48,906 bases of DNA from contig CANGJI010000016.1 of the NCBI GenBank assembly GCA_947454135.1, positions 1 to 48,906 of the forward strand. Reading direction: 5' to 3'. Position numbers and translations under genes: made by a program. Position 1 is the stretch's first letter. Each line of letters begins with the position of its first letter. The notes below the pieces were generated by a model. That model searched no databases and was not told the origin of the DNA. It was given only the letters and a program-made list of their open reading frames with translations. The stretch comes from Sphingomonadaceae bacterium. GTDB lineage: Bacteria > Pseudomonadota > Alphaproteobacteria > Sphingomonadales > Sphingomonadaceae. Shown here piece by piece: positions 32,225 through 41,830 of the stretch.

Positions 32225-34385
32225 AGTAGCGCTTGTACGAATGGTAGAACGCATCATCGCCATAGCCGAAGCGGGCCTGCTTGCGCATGTCGACCCGGGT
32301 CAACGCCACGCCTGCCAGCTGCACCCGGTCATCCGGCAGCAGTCTCAACGCAGAGCGCAATGCGGCCTCCGGCGTCTTGCGCCAGCGCACCACGAAGACC
32401 GAGGCATCGGCCTTGCGCAGCATCAGCCGCGCATCCGCGATCGGCAGAACAGGGGCGGTGTCGATGATGATCGCATCGAACATCTCGCGCGCCTGATCCA
32501 GCATGCGGTCCATTTCCTCGCCGGTGAGGAGTTCGGGTGCCTTGTCGCTCCCTTCGGTCAGCGGAAGGATGTTGAGGCCTGTCGCCGGGTCCACCACCAA
32601 TGCCGCTTCCAGCGGTGCGCTGCCGCCCAGCACGTCCATCAGTCCCGGCCGACCGGTATCACCGCGCAGGAACCGGCTCACACCCTGGCGGCGCAAGTCT
32701 CCGTCGATCAGCAGCACGCGGTCTCCCGAAAGCGCCATCGAGCGGGCAAGGCAGATCGAGGTCGTCGTCTTGCCTTCGTCCGGCAGCGCGGAGGTCAGCG
32801 CGATCACCCGCGCCTGCGTCGTGTTCATCGCGATCGAGGCCCGCAGCGAGCGGAAGCTTTCCGCAAAGGCCGAACGCGGATCCTCCAGCAGTGCCGCCAT
32901 CGGCACCTTTTCCTCACCCCGCCAGACTGAGCCCAGCGTGGGGATGGAGCCGAGATAGCGCACGCCCAGCCGCTGCTCGATATCGTCCCCCGTGGTCAGT
33001 CCGCTGAAGGTCATTTCGGCCGCGAATGCCGCCGCCACGCCAAGCCCGAGCCCGAGCGCGACGGACAGCACCAGATTGAGCACCACGTTGGGGCTCGTCG
33101 GCTTCAGCGGCACCGATGCAGGATGCAACATATCGGCATCGGCCTGTTCGGTGCCTTCGCGTGCGGTCAGTTCCTTGAAGCGGTTGAGGTAGCTCTCGTA
33201 GAGCGCGTTCGAGGTCTCGGCGCGCTTCTCGAGGTCTTGCAGCCCGACCATCGCGGCGTTGTTCTGCGCCAGTGTGCCGCGCGACTGCTGGAGCGACCCG
33301 GTCAGCGAGGCGAGCCGCTGCTGCGAGACCCGCGCACGAGCTTCAAGGCTCGAGATCACGCGCTCCGTCTCGTCCGAAATCCGCGCATCGATGGCGCCCA
33401 GCGCGGCCTTGGCCCGCAGCACATCGGGATGGCGCGGGCCATAACGCGCTGTCAGCGAGGCGAGATCCGTCGCCGCCGTCGCCTGCTGCGCGCGGAGCGA
33501 ACCGATCGCAGGCGAAGCCGCGACTTCGCCTACGCCGCCAGCACTGGTGCCCAGCGCCAGTTGCCGCCGGGCAGCATCCAGCCGCGCGCCGTCCTCGCTC
33601 GCTTCCGCGCGCGCGGTGGTGACGGCCTGGTTGTAGCTCGAGATCTCCTGCTCGGTCAGCGTGCCCATCGTCGTCGAGAGCAGATTGTTCGCAATGCGAT
33701 AGCGCTGCACCGCTGCGGTATCGCCCAGAGATTGCTGCCGCAGTTGCTCGAGCCGGTCGGCAATCGCCGTCGTCATCGCGCGGGCGTTCTGCCGCTTCGC
33801 CTCCAGCGCGCCTGCGGTGTACTGCTGCGCGAAGGTATTGGCGACGCGTGTGGCGAGCGCAGGATCAGTGTCTTCGAAAGTGATTGCGATGCCGTAGGTC
33901 GTGCCGATGCGTGTCGCCACGACACCCTTGCGCAGCCATTCCAGCGCCGCTGCCTTCGCGCCTGATGGGCTCTGGGCAAAGCGCTGATCCTTGGCGAGAC
34001 CGAGGCTTTCCGCCACGGCGCCGAGATTGGCTTCGGACGTGACGACGGCGACTTGCGTATCGACATAGCCCTCGCTGGGGATCGGGGCCTGCTGCGGCCC
34101 GTCGCTCGTGCTCGTTGGCGCCACGGTTTGCGGGCGGCTGTTGAGCGTGACCTCGGCGCGTGCGGTGTAGGTGCGCGGCTGCAGTGCCGTCACCACCAGG
34201 CCTGCGCCCAGCACGGCGAAGAGGACGGCGAGGAACACGCCGAGGCGGCGGCGGAACACTGCGAGAAGCAGCCTCAGATCCACCCGGTCTGCCGCTGCGG
34301 GCGGAACGCGGGGTTCGAAGGCGAGCGTGGGCACCATGCCTGGCGCACCTCCGGCGTTGCGATAAAGGCCGACTGCCGTGTTCAC
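32217..34385 (-). CDS. wzc: Polysaccharide co-polymerase / bacterial tyrosine kinase (Wzc-type)
   Basis: A 722-residue single-chain PCP-2a protein that controls polymer length and export through autophosphorylation cycles. Two membrane helices (about 50-70 and 435-460) bracket a coiled-coil periplasmic domain. The C-terminal kinase has Walker A DEGKTT (536-541, Lys539), Walker A' VLLIDGDLR and Walker B AIIIDTAPV. The C-terminal tail FYHSYKRYYA is a Tyr cluster, the autophosphorylation site type. Gellan producers split these functions into GelC and GelE; here they are fused. GTG start at 34385 with GGAG eight bases upstream. Divergent from the wza-like gene. Confidence 0.93.
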   Translation of the reverse strand: MNTAVGLYRNAGGAPGMVPTLAFEPRVPPAAADRVDLRLLLAVFRRRLGVFLAVLFAVLGAGLVVTALQPRTYTARAEVTLNSRPQTVAPTSTSDGPQQAPIPSEGYVDTQVAVVTSEANLGAVAESLGLAKDQRFAQSPSGAKAAALEWLRKGVVATRIGTTYGIAITFEDTDPALATRVANTFAQQYTAGALEAKRQNARAMTTAIADRLEQLRQQSLGDTAAVQRYRIANNLLSTTMGTLTEQEISSYNQAVTTARAEASEDGARLDAARRQLALGTSAGGVGEVAASPAIGSLRAQQATAATDLASLTARYGPRHPDVLRAKAALGAIDARISDETERVISSLEARARVSQQRLASLTGSLQQSRGTLAQNNAAMVGLQDLEKRAETSNALYESYLNRFKELTAREGTEQADADMLHPASVPLKPTSPNVVLNLVLSVALGLGLGVAAAFAAEMTFSGLTTGDDIEQRLGVRYLGSIPTLGSVWRGEEKVPMAALLEDPRSAFAESFRSLRASIAMNTTQARVIALTSALPDEGKTTTSICLARSMALSGDRVLLIDGDLRRQGVSRFLRGDTGRPGLMDVLGGSAPLEAALVVDPATGLNILPLTEGSDKAPELLTGEEMDRMLDQAREMFDAIIIDTAPVLPIADARLMLRKADASVFVVRWRKTPEAALRSALRLLPDDRVQLAGVALTRVDMRKQARFGYGDDAFYHSYKRYYA

Positions 34386-34888
34386 CCTTGATCTCCTCGG
34401 CTGATGAGCTCACCTCCCCGCGTCAGCAGAAGGGTGAACCCATATGGTAAAATTGGTCCGATCGGGGAGAACGGTTCCCCTCGCGGCCTGCTGCAAGACT
34501 AGGCAAGGGGCCGCGACGGGGAAGGCGAAGCGTATCCGCTGCGGAGGCAAACCGGAGCGATGGTAGGCCCCGTTCGGCGCCGCCGGATCGCTGCGCGCCT
34601 TCGCGGGCGCAGTCCGAAGCTTCGTGCGGTCCTGCATCCCGCATCGCTGGATCGGGGGCAAATCCGGGTGAATGCTTAAGGATTTATGCACCATATGCCG
34701 AACAGCGCGGCATCACGGATAGTGCGCGGGGCAAGCCAGGGCGGTGCCGGCCAGCTCATCCCGCAGGCCTCGTCGGAACATCTCCAACTCGGAGGATTCG
34801 GCAAGGGGCCGGGTGATTGCGCTTTGCCGCCCGCCGCATAGACTTGTGGGCATGGAGCAAAAGCTCGCAAAAGCATTGGAGAATTCGC
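34386..34888. other. Divergent wzc-wza spacer
   Basis: A 503-base region with no credible gene. It should hold promoters for both export genes. An AT-rich stretch lies at 34441-34457, next to a long imperfect inverted repeat at 34475-34523. A second AT-rich patch (34672-34695) is closer to the middle. No sigma consensus was convincing. Confidence 0.5.
34475..34523. repeat. Long inverted repeat in the wzc-wza spacer
   Basis: TTCCCCTCGCGGCC (34475-34488) pairs with 34509-34523 over 14 bp with one bulged C at 34517, around a 20-base loop. It lies in what would be the wzc leader on the minus strand. Confidence 0.5.
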
Positions 34889-35491
34889 ATGGATAGCAAG
34901 CATGATGGCGCAAAGCACCCGCGGTACCGCATGGCGCTCGCCGTGGCGGGTGCAGCAGCGCTCATGCTCGGTGGATGCGCCGGCGCGGGTGCCCCGCCGA
35001 TCTCGACGGCAGACGTCGCCGCAGGGCTTGAAAGCTACCACCTCGGCGCGGGAGACCGCGTGCGCGTAACCGTTTTCAACGAGCCTTCGCTGACCGGTGA
35101 ATACAACATCACCCCCGGCGGCGCGCTCGCGTTCCCGCTGATCGGCGTGGTCACGGCAGGGGGGCGGACGATCGATGCGGTGCAGCAGGAGCTCACGGCC
35201 AAGTTGGCGGAAGGCTATGTCAACGATCCCCGCGTGAGCGTTGAGGTGCTCAACTATCGGCCGTTCTACATTCTGGGCGAAGTTAACCGTCCCGGTGAAT
35301 ATTCCTATTCCTCGGGGATGACGGTCGAGCAGGCCATCGCCCGTGCTGGCGGCTTCACCTACCGCGCGAACGAAAAGACTGTGTTCCTGCGCCGACAAAC
35401 GGGCAAGGCGGAGAGCGCGGTGCCGCTGCGCTCAGCGCAAGTCGCCATTCTACCCGGCGATACTATCCGCATTGGTGAACGCTACTTCTAA
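34889..35491 (+). CDS. wza: Short Wza-type polysaccharide export lipoprotein
   Basis: A 200-residue outer-membrane polysaccharide export (OPX) protein. The lipobox is LGGC with Cys30 as the lipidated residue. The poly-export domain follows (YHLGAGDRVRVTVFNEPSLTGEYNI, then GGALAFPLIGVV), then one SLBB domain (FYILGEVNRPGEYSYSSG, AGGFTYRANEKTVFL). E. coli Wza is about 380 residues; here the later domains and the C-terminal outer-membrane amphipathic helix are missing. The start at 34889 has GGAG upstream and gives the lipoprotein signal; an in-frame ATG at 34817 adds 24 unlikely residues. Its stop overlaps the next gene's stop by four bases. Confidence 0.9.
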   Translation: MDSKHDGAKHPRYRMALAVAGAAALMLGGCAGAGAPPISTADVAAGLESYHLGAGDRVRVTVFNEPSLTGEYNITPGGALAFPLIGVVTAGGRTIDAVQQELTAKLAEGYVNDPRVSVEVLNYRPFYILGEVNRPGEYSYSSGMTVEQAIARAGGFTYRANEKTVFLRRQTGKAESAVPLRSAQVAILPGDTIRIGERYF

Positions 35492-35949
35492 GTGCGGCTC
35501 ATGCCATCGGCGCGGTCAAGCGCATGGGCGGCCAGCAGCAGCAGGCTCGCCCCCAGTATGACCGTACCGGCATAGACCGGCATCGTCGCTGCGGTGAACA
35601 GGGGAATGGCGGCATTGGCGGCGGCTGGCGGATGATAGCAGCGCAAGGCCCACATCAGCGTCACGCCAACCGCGACGGCTGGTGCGGCGAGCCACAGCGC
35701 CCAGGGATGGGCGGCGGGGCCAGCGAGATAGAACGCCGCGATGCCGGTCGCTCCGCAGATCACGTGGCCGAAGCTTGCGGCGCGCGGGCGGGCGGCTGGC
35801 ACGTCGCGGCAGCCGACGATCAGCGCTGTGCTTGAGGCCCACGAAGGCAGCATCAGCGCCAGACCTGCGATCCACGAGGCAAAGATCAGCGCCTGCAGGA
35901 TGAGCAGCGTCAGCGCAAAAATCGCGAGTGTACGTGCGGCTGAAATCAC
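35488..35949 (-). CDS. HPP family membrane protein
   Basis: A 153-residue protein with four hydrophobic helices and the name-giving motif CYHPPAAANA near the start of helix 3. HPP proteins are integral-membrane; some plant and cyanobacterial members carry nitrite, but the bacterial role is mostly unknown. GTG start at 35949 with GGAG upstream. Tail to tail with wza. No link to EPS is apparent. Confidence 0.82.
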   Translation of the reverse strand: MISAARTLAIFALTLLILQALIFASWIAGLALMLPSWASSTALIVGCRDVPAARPRAASFGHVICGATGIAAFYLAGPAAHPWALWLAAPAVAVGVTLMWALRCYHPPAAANAAIPLFTAATMPVYAGTVILGASLLLLAAHALDRADGMSRT

Positions 35950-36124
35950 CGGATTGGTTCTCCGGAAAAGAGTGCGAGTAGTGCGTAGAGCGGGCAGATC
36001 ATCAGAGGTTCCAGCATGGTCATACCCGGGTACAAGCAGAGTCCATCGGCGCTGTCACGCCCCGCCCGCCGCTCGCGCGGCTGCGAAAGGCGTTGCGGCT
36101 GCCCGCGAAAGATGCACTCTTCCG

Positions 36125-36146
36125 CCGCCGGGCTGCCGCCCGGCGG
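36125..36146 (+). other. Hairpin abutting the ribosome-binding site of the MBL-fold gene
   Basis: CCGCCGGG (36125-36132) pairs perfectly with CCCGGCGG (36139-36146); the GGGGAG Shine-Dalgarno starts within the 3' arm (36145-36150), so the fold could hinder initiation. Confidence 0.35.
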
Positions 36147-36160
36147 GGAGAGCAGCACAC

Positions 36161-37066
36161 ATGGACCGTTTCCGGATCGGCCACGTCACCATCCACCGCA
36201 TCGAGGAATGGCAGGGCACGTTCGCGCCGCCGTCCTATCTCTTTCAGGGCTACACGGCAGAGGGGTGGGAACCCCATGCGGAGGAGTTCGCGCCGGAATA
36301 CTTCGATCCGCAGACCGGCCAGCTCTATGCCTTCCTGCAAAGCTGGGTGCTCGATACCGGCAAGCAGCGCATCCTCTTCGATACCGGCGCGGGGAATGAC
36401 AAGGACCGCCCGAACATCCCCATTTTCAGCAACTTGCAGACCGACTTCCTCGGCAATCTTGCGCGCGCCGGCTATCAGCCCGAGGACATCGACGTGGTCG
36501 TCTGCTCGCACATCCACATCGATCATGTCGGCTGGAACACCCGCCTTGTTGATGGCAAGTGGGAGCCGACGTTCCGCAACGCCCGCTACGTGCTGCCGCT
36601 GGCCGACCGCGCCTATTGGGATCCGGAGGACGGCGCCGCCGGACCCGAAGGTGTCGGCGCCGCAGTCAATGCGGGCATGTACGAGGACAGCGTCGCCCCT
36701 ATCGTCGCTGCCGGCCGTGCCGAATGGGCCGAACCCGGTTTCGAGGTCGCCGAAGGCCTCACGCTCCATGCCTGCCCCGGCCACACCCCCGGCAGCATGA
36801 TGCTCGAAGTCGAAGGCGGGGATGACCGCGCGTTGTTCGTGGGCGATGTCGTCCACCATCCGGCGCAGATCTATCGCCCCGAATGGAACAGCGTGTTCTG
36901 CGAGGCGCCCGATCAGGCGCGCGAGACCCGCCGCAGCGTGCTCGACCTTGCCGCGAGCCGGGAGGCGCTGCTGGTGCCGGCGCACTTTGGCGGCAATCAT
37001 GTGGCGCGTGTGCTGCGCGAGGGAACCGGTTTCCGTCCGGTCCTCGGCGCAGTGGGGCTGGGGTAG
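36161..37066 (+). CDS. Metallo-beta-lactamase-fold hydrolase
   Basis: A 301-residue MBL-fold protein. The metal motif HxHxDH is at 117-122 (SHIHIDHVGWNTR), followed by ACPGHTPGSM, LFVGDVVHHPAQ and a C-terminal PAHFGGNH. This pattern matches the lactonase/N-acyl-homoserine-lactonase-like branch, but the branch also includes other esterases, so the substrate is open. No signal peptide. The ATG at 36161 follows GGGGAG. It lies tail to tail with the large exported protein gene. Confidence 0.88.
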   Translation: MDRFRIGHVTIHRIEEWQGTFAPPSYLFQGYTAEGWEPHAEEFAPEYFDPQTGQLYAFLQSWVLDTGKQRILFDTGAGNDKDRPNIPIFSNLQTDFLGNLARAGYQPEDIDVVVCSHIHIDHVGWNTRLVDGKWEPTFRNARYVLPLADRAYWDPEDGAAGPEGVGAAVNAGMYEDSVAPIVAAGRAEWAEPGFEVAEGLTLHACPGHTPGSMMLEVEGGDDRALFVGDVVHHPAQIYRPEWNSVFCEAPDQARETRRSVLDLAASREALLVPAHFGGNHVARVLREGTGFRPVLGAVGLG

Positions 37067-37075
37067 CGCTCCGCT

Positions 37076-39691
37076 TCAGGTGATCCAGGAACTGATTTCC
37101 ACTGTCTGCCAGCGGCCATCCTGACCCTGCACGAACAGCGTGGTGCCACCCGTCCAGCCGAACGACCAGACCGCATAGCCGCGCGTGCCCGCCCGGTTCA
37201 TGATCATCGGCGGCAATTCGAGCAGGCGGAAATCCGGGCTCTTGCGCTGGAGCGCTTCCTCGCCCGCCTCGTCATAGACCAGCGCCGGGAAGGGCAGGCG
37301 CATGCAGGCAAAGTCTGCCGCATTGCCCTTGATGAACAACGGCCCGACCGATGCTTCGGCCGATTTCGCCCAGCCGAAGCCGATCAGCGCGTCCTTGGGG
37401 CGATTGATCGGCTCAAGCACCGCAGCTTCCTGCCGCCCGCCGAACAGCCGCTGGAGGAGCTGGGCCCGCAAGTCCGCCGCTGCCGAGCCCTTGGCCGGGC
37501 AGGTGGCCAGATCGCTTCCCACCACGAACGGCCGCAGCGGCGCAGCTTGATCCAGCAGCAGATGGTGTGCGGCAATGTCGGTCAGCCCGTCCCCGTCGCT
37601 GTCTGCTTCGAGCGCGGCCAGCGGCAGCTCGAGGTAAAGGTCGCGCGCAGTGCGCCGGGTGCGCAGGCCCACCGGCGGGTACGTGATGCTGCGCGTGTCG
37701 AGCAGATCGACCATGACTTCGAGGTGGATCGTCTCCCCGTCGAGCAGCGGCAGCTTGGAACTGGGCTGCACCACATAGGGAAAGAACGCGGCCAGCCCGG
37801 TATAGCGCGGGGCCTGCCAGGTCTTCCCGCCATCGCGGCTGACATGGACCCAATAGGCGCCGCGCCCCACTTCGCCGGAAGGATCGAACCGGGTCGAACT
37901 GCTGACCGCGACGGCCAGACTGCCGGACTGGCCGTTGCGCACCGGAACAAATCCGCGCGGTAGCGGCGTCCAGCCACGCGGCCAGACGGGGGCCGCAGAT
38001 TCCTCCTTGGGCGTTGAGCGAAGTTCCGGGGGAAGCGGCTTCTCCGGAAAGGGCGAAGGATCGGGCTCCACTGCTGGCCGCGTCGACCAGGCGATCTGGC
38101 GGGGCTCGTCACCCGGATCGGTGAATGCGGCCAATGTCGCGGTGCGCAGGGCCTCGCGGCGCGCCATGATCGCTTCCCAACCCGGCAGGGCGGCACTGGC
38201 CAGCGCGGCAAAGAGGGGTTCGTCCTTCTTGCGTTCGTAATCCTCGCGGTCCTTCACCGCTCGCAGCGATTGCGCCGTCCGGTGCCGATCCTGCCGGCAC
38301 AGCGTCGCATATTGCGGCTCGCGAAGCTGCTCGCAGCGCAGTGCGACGAGGATGCCGTCCGACGAACTGTCCCTGAGGTATCCGGCGGCGAGCTCCACCA
38401 GCGGATAGAGGTCGGTGCCCGTCTCCCTGATCGCTTCGCGCAGATAGGCATGGGTGATCGCATCGCGGATCTTGCCGTCGTTGTCCCCCTTGCCAAGGCC
38501 GCAGGGCTGATGCCGCCAGTCGCGGTCGGAAGGCTGGCTTTGCGCGGCAAAGAGGCAGTCGAGCAGCTTGGGACCATCCGCGAGCGCGGGATCACTGCTC
38601 AGCAGCGCTTCGGCTTCGCTCTTGCGCTGGGCAAGCGCCATGGCCGCCGCCAGCCGCAGCCGCAGGGACTCGCTATCCGCGTCAAAGGTCAGCGCGCCGC
38701 CATCGACGGTTGCGGCAAAGGCGGGCACAGTGGGGCGCAGAACCTCGGCGCGCAGGCCAGCATCCAGCGCATCGAACCGGGCGAGTGCCGCGCTCCCCAT
38801 GCCCGCACCCAGCAGGCTGTCGATCTCCCTGCGGGTGAGCCATGCGCGCACTCGCGGTGCTTCGGCTGGATCGACACGGGCAAGCCCGCCCTCGGACAAC
38901 AGCCAGCCGGCAATCGGCAGCAAGTCGATTCCCTGCACTTCGCGGGTCAGCAGGAATTGCAGAAGCACGGTGGTGCGCCGCTCCGGGCTCGCCAGTGCGC
39001 CATAGCCGAGAGCGGGGCAGGACGTACCGCGCACCATGGCCCACTCGGCCAGCATCTTGTCCGGCGCGGCATCCCGGATTGCGGCAAAGCCCGGATCAGC
39101 GCAATCACCGCCGATGTTCAGCGCCTGCGCCGCGATTTCGATGGCGAAAGGCGCATGCCCCGCCGCCGCCGCGACATCGCGCACGACTTGCGCTGTAAAC
39201 GCGGGACGCATCGCGCCAAGCTCGCCGCCCATGCTGAGGCCGTAGTCACCGATCCGGGCAATCAGCCAGTCGCGCGCCAAGGCCTCAAGCGCTTGAGCCG
39301 GAATGCCGAGCCCTGGCGCCATGTCTGCGCTGACCTGCGCGAGCGTACCGCGCTTGATCCCGCCCATGAGCTGCGCGTTCCATGCGGTAAAGGCGGGCGT
39401 GTAGCTGCGGTAGTTTTCCAGCGGGCCCAGCTTCGCCGCTGCGGCAAGCAGCTTGCGTTCGCTGAGCTTCATCGGGTTGACCACGCGGCCATCGATCTGG
39501 CTCGTGGCAGAGACCGAGAAACCGCCGCCATCAGCGCTTGCTGCCGCTTCGCTGGCCGCGGCGACAGCGGCTTCCGCCTCCTCCTTCGCGGCCCGGTCTG
39601 AAGCATTTTGCGCAAGCGCCGGGATAGGGGCGGTAGCGGCCACGAGGGCAAATGCCAGCGCGGCGGCACTGGCAAACGGCGATATGCCCAT
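37076..39691 (-). CDS. Large exported protein of unknown function with Asp-box and calcium-loop-like motifs
   Basis: An 871-residue protein with a signal peptide (1-27, ending PALA). No named family was recognised. Residues about 30-60 are Ala-rich and helical; 60-560 look alpha-helical with scattered Cys pairs. The C-terminal part carries an Asp-box-like SRDGGKTW (618-625; YWVHVSRDGGKTWQAP), seen in BNR/sialidase-type propellers, and DSDGDGLTD (697-705), an EF-hand/TSP3-like calcium loop. The ATG at 39691 has GGGAGG upstream. It may interact with surface polysaccharide, but this is inference. Confidence 0.75.
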   Translation of the reverse strand: MGISPFASAAALAFALVAATAPIPALAQNASDRAAKEEAEAAVAAASEAAASADGGGFSVSATSQIDGRVVNPMKLSERKLLAAAAKLGPLENYRSYTPAFTAWNAQLMGGIKRGTLAQVSADMAPGLGIPAQALEALARDWLIARIGDYGLSMGGELGAMRPAFTAQVVRDVAAAAGHAPFAIEIAAQALNIGGDCADPGFAAIRDAAPDKMLAEWAMVRGTSCPALGYGALASPERRTTVLLQFLLTREVQGIDLLPIAGWLLSEGGLARVDPAEAPRVRAWLTRREIDSLLGAGMGSAALARFDALDAGLRAEVLRPTVPAFAATVDGGALTFDADSESLRLRLAAAMALAQRKSEAEALLSSDPALADGPKLLDCLFAAQSQPSDRDWRHQPCGLGKGDNDGKIRDAITHAYLREAIRETGTDLYPLVELAAGYLRDSSSDGILVALRCEQLREPQYATLCRQDRHRTAQSLRAVKDREDYERKKDEPLFAALASAALPGWEAIMARREALRTATLAAFTDPGDEPRQIAWSTRPAVEPDPSPFPEKPLPPELRSTPKEESAAPVWPRGWTPLPRGFVPVRNGQSGSLAVAVSSSTRFDPSGEVGRGAYWVHVSRDGGKTWQAPRYTGLAAFFPYVVQPSSKLPLLDGETIHLEVMVDLLDTRSITYPPVGLRTRRTARDLYLELPLAALEADSDGDGLTDIAAHHLLLDQAAPLRPFVVGSDLATCPAKGSAAADLRAQLLQRLFGGRQEAAVLEPINRPKDALIGFGWAKSAEASVGPLFIKGNAADFACMRLPFPALVYDEAGEEALQRKSPDFRLLELPPMIMNRAGTRGYAVWSFGWTGGTTLFVQGQDGRWQTVEISSWIT

Positions 39692-39797
39692 CAGAGGTAT
39701 CCTCCCGATCCCGCGCCGCAGTTCAAGCAGCGGCATGCACCAGCATGCGTGCGCCGCGCGCCAGCCGCAACGCCAATTCACACCGATCTGCTTAGGC

Positions 39798-40421
39798 TCA
39801 GAACCGGGTCGTGGCGGGAAGCCCGCAAAGCCTTGCCGCCGGTACGAACTTGCGCTGGTGGAGGCGTCCACCGGACCAGACGAAATGGTAGAGGCCGAAG
39901 CCATTCGGGCGCTCGTTGACCGTGCCGATGGCGACGATGAGGTTGCTGTCGCGCCGGACATTCAGGGTGTCCACCTCCGCATCGCCGGTATCGACCAGCA
40001 TGGCGCTCACGGATCGCAACTGCGCCGGGAAAACGACCTTGCCGGTCAGTGCATCGACGATTGCGATGCATGTCGTCGCGGCACCGCAGCCAATCCGGAT
40101 CAGGGTGTAGTGGCCCGCAAAATTGGGCCCCTCGCGCGCGCCGAGCCGGATCGCCGTGCTGTAGAGGTGAGCTTGGCCGCGGCTTACGTCGGGCGCTGCG
40201 GGCGGCATCCTGCGCGGCGGCAGCGCGGCGGGATAGGCGGCAAAGGTGCGGCTGGAGAGCAGCTCGGCAAAAGGCGCGTGGCACGCCGGAAAGTCATCAG
40301 CGGGGTTTTGCGATGCCCTCGCACTTGTCTCAGCAATGACTGGCATGGCGTGCGGATCGCGCGGCCCGGCGATGCAGGCGAGCAGCAGACCGGCGAACAG
40401 CTTCAGGAACGAGCGGCGCAT
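39798..40421 (-). CDS. Small exported protein, conserved GPNFAGHY/GCG family
   Basis: A 207-residue protein. The N terminus (MRRSFLKLFAGLLLACIAGP) is a signal sequence; Cys16 in LLAC could be a lipidation site with a non-ideal lipobox. The core contains GPNFAGHYTLIRIGCGAATTC and IVDALTGKVVFP, a pattern common in exported proteobacterial proteins of unknown role. GGAG lies eight bases before the start. It probably belongs to the same minus-strand run as its neighbours. Confidence 0.72.
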   Translation of the reverse strand: MRRSFLKLFAGLLLACIAGPRDPHAMPVIAETSARASQNPADDFPACHAPFAELLSSRTFAAYPAALPPRRMPPAAPDVSRGQAHLYSTAIRLGAREGPNFAGHYTLIRIGCGAATTCIAIVDALTGKVVFPAQLRSVSAMLVDTGDAEVDTLNVRRDSNLIVAIGTVNERPNGFGLYHFVWSGGRLHQRKFVPAARLCGLPATTRF

Positions 40422-40526
40422 GGCGATGGGCTCCGCAACTGGAGTGCGGGCAGCATGCCACACCCGCCGCGTCCCGCAACGCCGATTGCGACCGGCAGTG
40501 CGGGATCGGTCAGGACGGGCGTGAGC

Positions 40527-41825
40527 TCAGCCCCAGTCTGCCAGCAGCCGCGTCAATGCCGGGCCTTTGGGCAGGCAGCGTGCCGGATTGGCGCGGGGAA
40601 GGGCGGTGCAATCCCACCATGCGCCTTCCGCCCCGGTCCGCCTGTCGCGCAAGTAGACGAAGCCGGGGCCTTGTCCGGGGGCAGCGCCGATGAGCTCGCC
40701 AACCACGGCACAGCGCTCCCGCTCGGCGCACGCGGCCAGCGCGCGCATGGCATAGGAGCCCGGGAATGCCGCGGGATCGAGCGCCAGCACGATGCGCCCG
40801 CTGCCGCTCCGGGTGGCTGCCGGTGCGGATGAGAGCGAGGCAGGGCGCGCACCGCTGCGGGGCAGGGCATCTGCTTCATCCAACGGCTTGTAGGCCAGCG
40901 GCATATATCCCGGCGGTGCGGCAGGATCGGCGGCTGCACTGGCGCCCGCGATGTCCGCGCTCGCCGTGCCGCCATGCGCTGCCGAAAGCGCAGCCAGCGC
41001 GGCGATCCTCGGCTCCTCGCGGGCTGAACTGCCGCGTAGCACGGCGGGCGAGCCCCAATCCCCCGGCCAGCGGTAGAACAAGTGCAGGCCCACTTGCGCC
41101 AGCTTGACGAGGCCGCTGCGCCAGACAGGCACGACATAGTCGGCATGGTAATGCGTCGCGAGCCCCACGCGCGGATCCACCGTGCCGGACAGCGCCGCCG
41201 CCGCTACTGCCCGCGCACGGGCCCATGCCGCAGTGCCGGGATGGCGTGATCGCAGGGATCCGTCGCAGGTAAAGCTGAACTGGCAGCCCGTAGTCCGCTC
41301 CGAGCCCTGGAACACCACGCCGCAAACGCTGGCCGGAAAGGCGGGATGGCGCGCGCGGTTGAGCACGACCTGGGCGACCGCGCGCTCCCCGGAAGGATCG
41401 TCGCCGGCCTCGTACCAGACGGCAGTGGCAAGGCAATCGAGCGCACGCGCCTGCTGAATGGCATCGGACGCCCCGAGCCTGAAAGCGGGCGCGGGCCTGC
41501 TTGGCGGCATGATCGGCATTGCGGCGTTGGCCACCCGCGCCGTCTCCGGCAGGTAGGGCAGCAGCGCGGCGGGATCGGGCAGCGGCGGCGGAAAGGCAAA
41601 GCGCACTTGCGGCCCGGCGACCGGCGGTGCCAGCGAAACGAGCGCGCCGCCGAGGCTGGCCAGAAACAGCAGCGCCACCAGCACTCGCAGCCCCAGCGCG
41701 AGCGGCAGATCGGCGCCGGAAATCCGGTGGTACAGGCGCTTCAGCAGGTTGGGGCGGGCTGCCCATTCAGGCAGCGGCGGCGGCTTGTTCGCATCGAACC
41801 GCCCATATTGCGGCAGCGTTGCCAT
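40527..41825 (-). CDS. Membrane-anchored cell-wall hydrolase, SleB/CwlJ type
   Basis: A 432-residue protein. One membrane helix lies at about 43-65 (LPLALGLRVLVALLFLASL). The Hydrolase_2 (SleB) domain at about 125-240 shows LDCLATAVWYEAGDDPSGERAVA with the putative catalytic Glu, then VVLNRARHPAFPASVCGVVF and CQFSFTCDG. Such enzymes cleave peptidoglycan, probably as lytic transglycosylases. The C-terminal half is low-complexity then a Cys-containing domain. It lies five bases after the barrel gene, so the two are co-transcribed; local peptidoglycan opening for an envelope machine is a reasonable inference. Confidence 0.88.
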   Translation of the reverse strand: MATLPQYGRFDANKPPPLPEWAARPNLLKRLYHRISGADLPLALGLRVLVALLFLASLGGALVSLAPPVAGPQVRFAFPPPLPDPAALLPYLPETARVANAAMPIMPPSRPAPAFRLGASDAIQQARALDCLATAVWYEAGDDPSGERAVAQVVLNRARHPAFPASVCGVVFQGSERTTGCQFSFTCDGSLRSRHPGTAAWARARAVAAAALSGTVDPRVGLATHYHADYVVPVWRSGLVKLAQVGLHLFYRWPGDWGSPAVLRGSSAREEPRIAALAALSAAHGGTASADIAGASAAADPAAPPGYMPLAYKPLDEADALPRSGARPASLSSAPAATRSGSGRIVLALDPAAFPGSYAMRALAACAERERCAVVGELIGAAPGQGPGFVYLRDRRTGAEGAWWDCTALPRANPARCLPKGPALTRLLADWG

Positions 41826-41830
41826 GATCG

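Noticed and set aside
35488..35491. Four-base stop-stop overlap of wza and HPP genes
   Set aside because: Very short convergent overlaps are common and not informative by themselves.
38270..39601. 443-codon plus-strand frame opposite the large exported protein
   Set aside because: No motif or ribosome-binding site; the minus-strand frame has a signal peptide, a Shine-Dalgarno and recognisable motifs.
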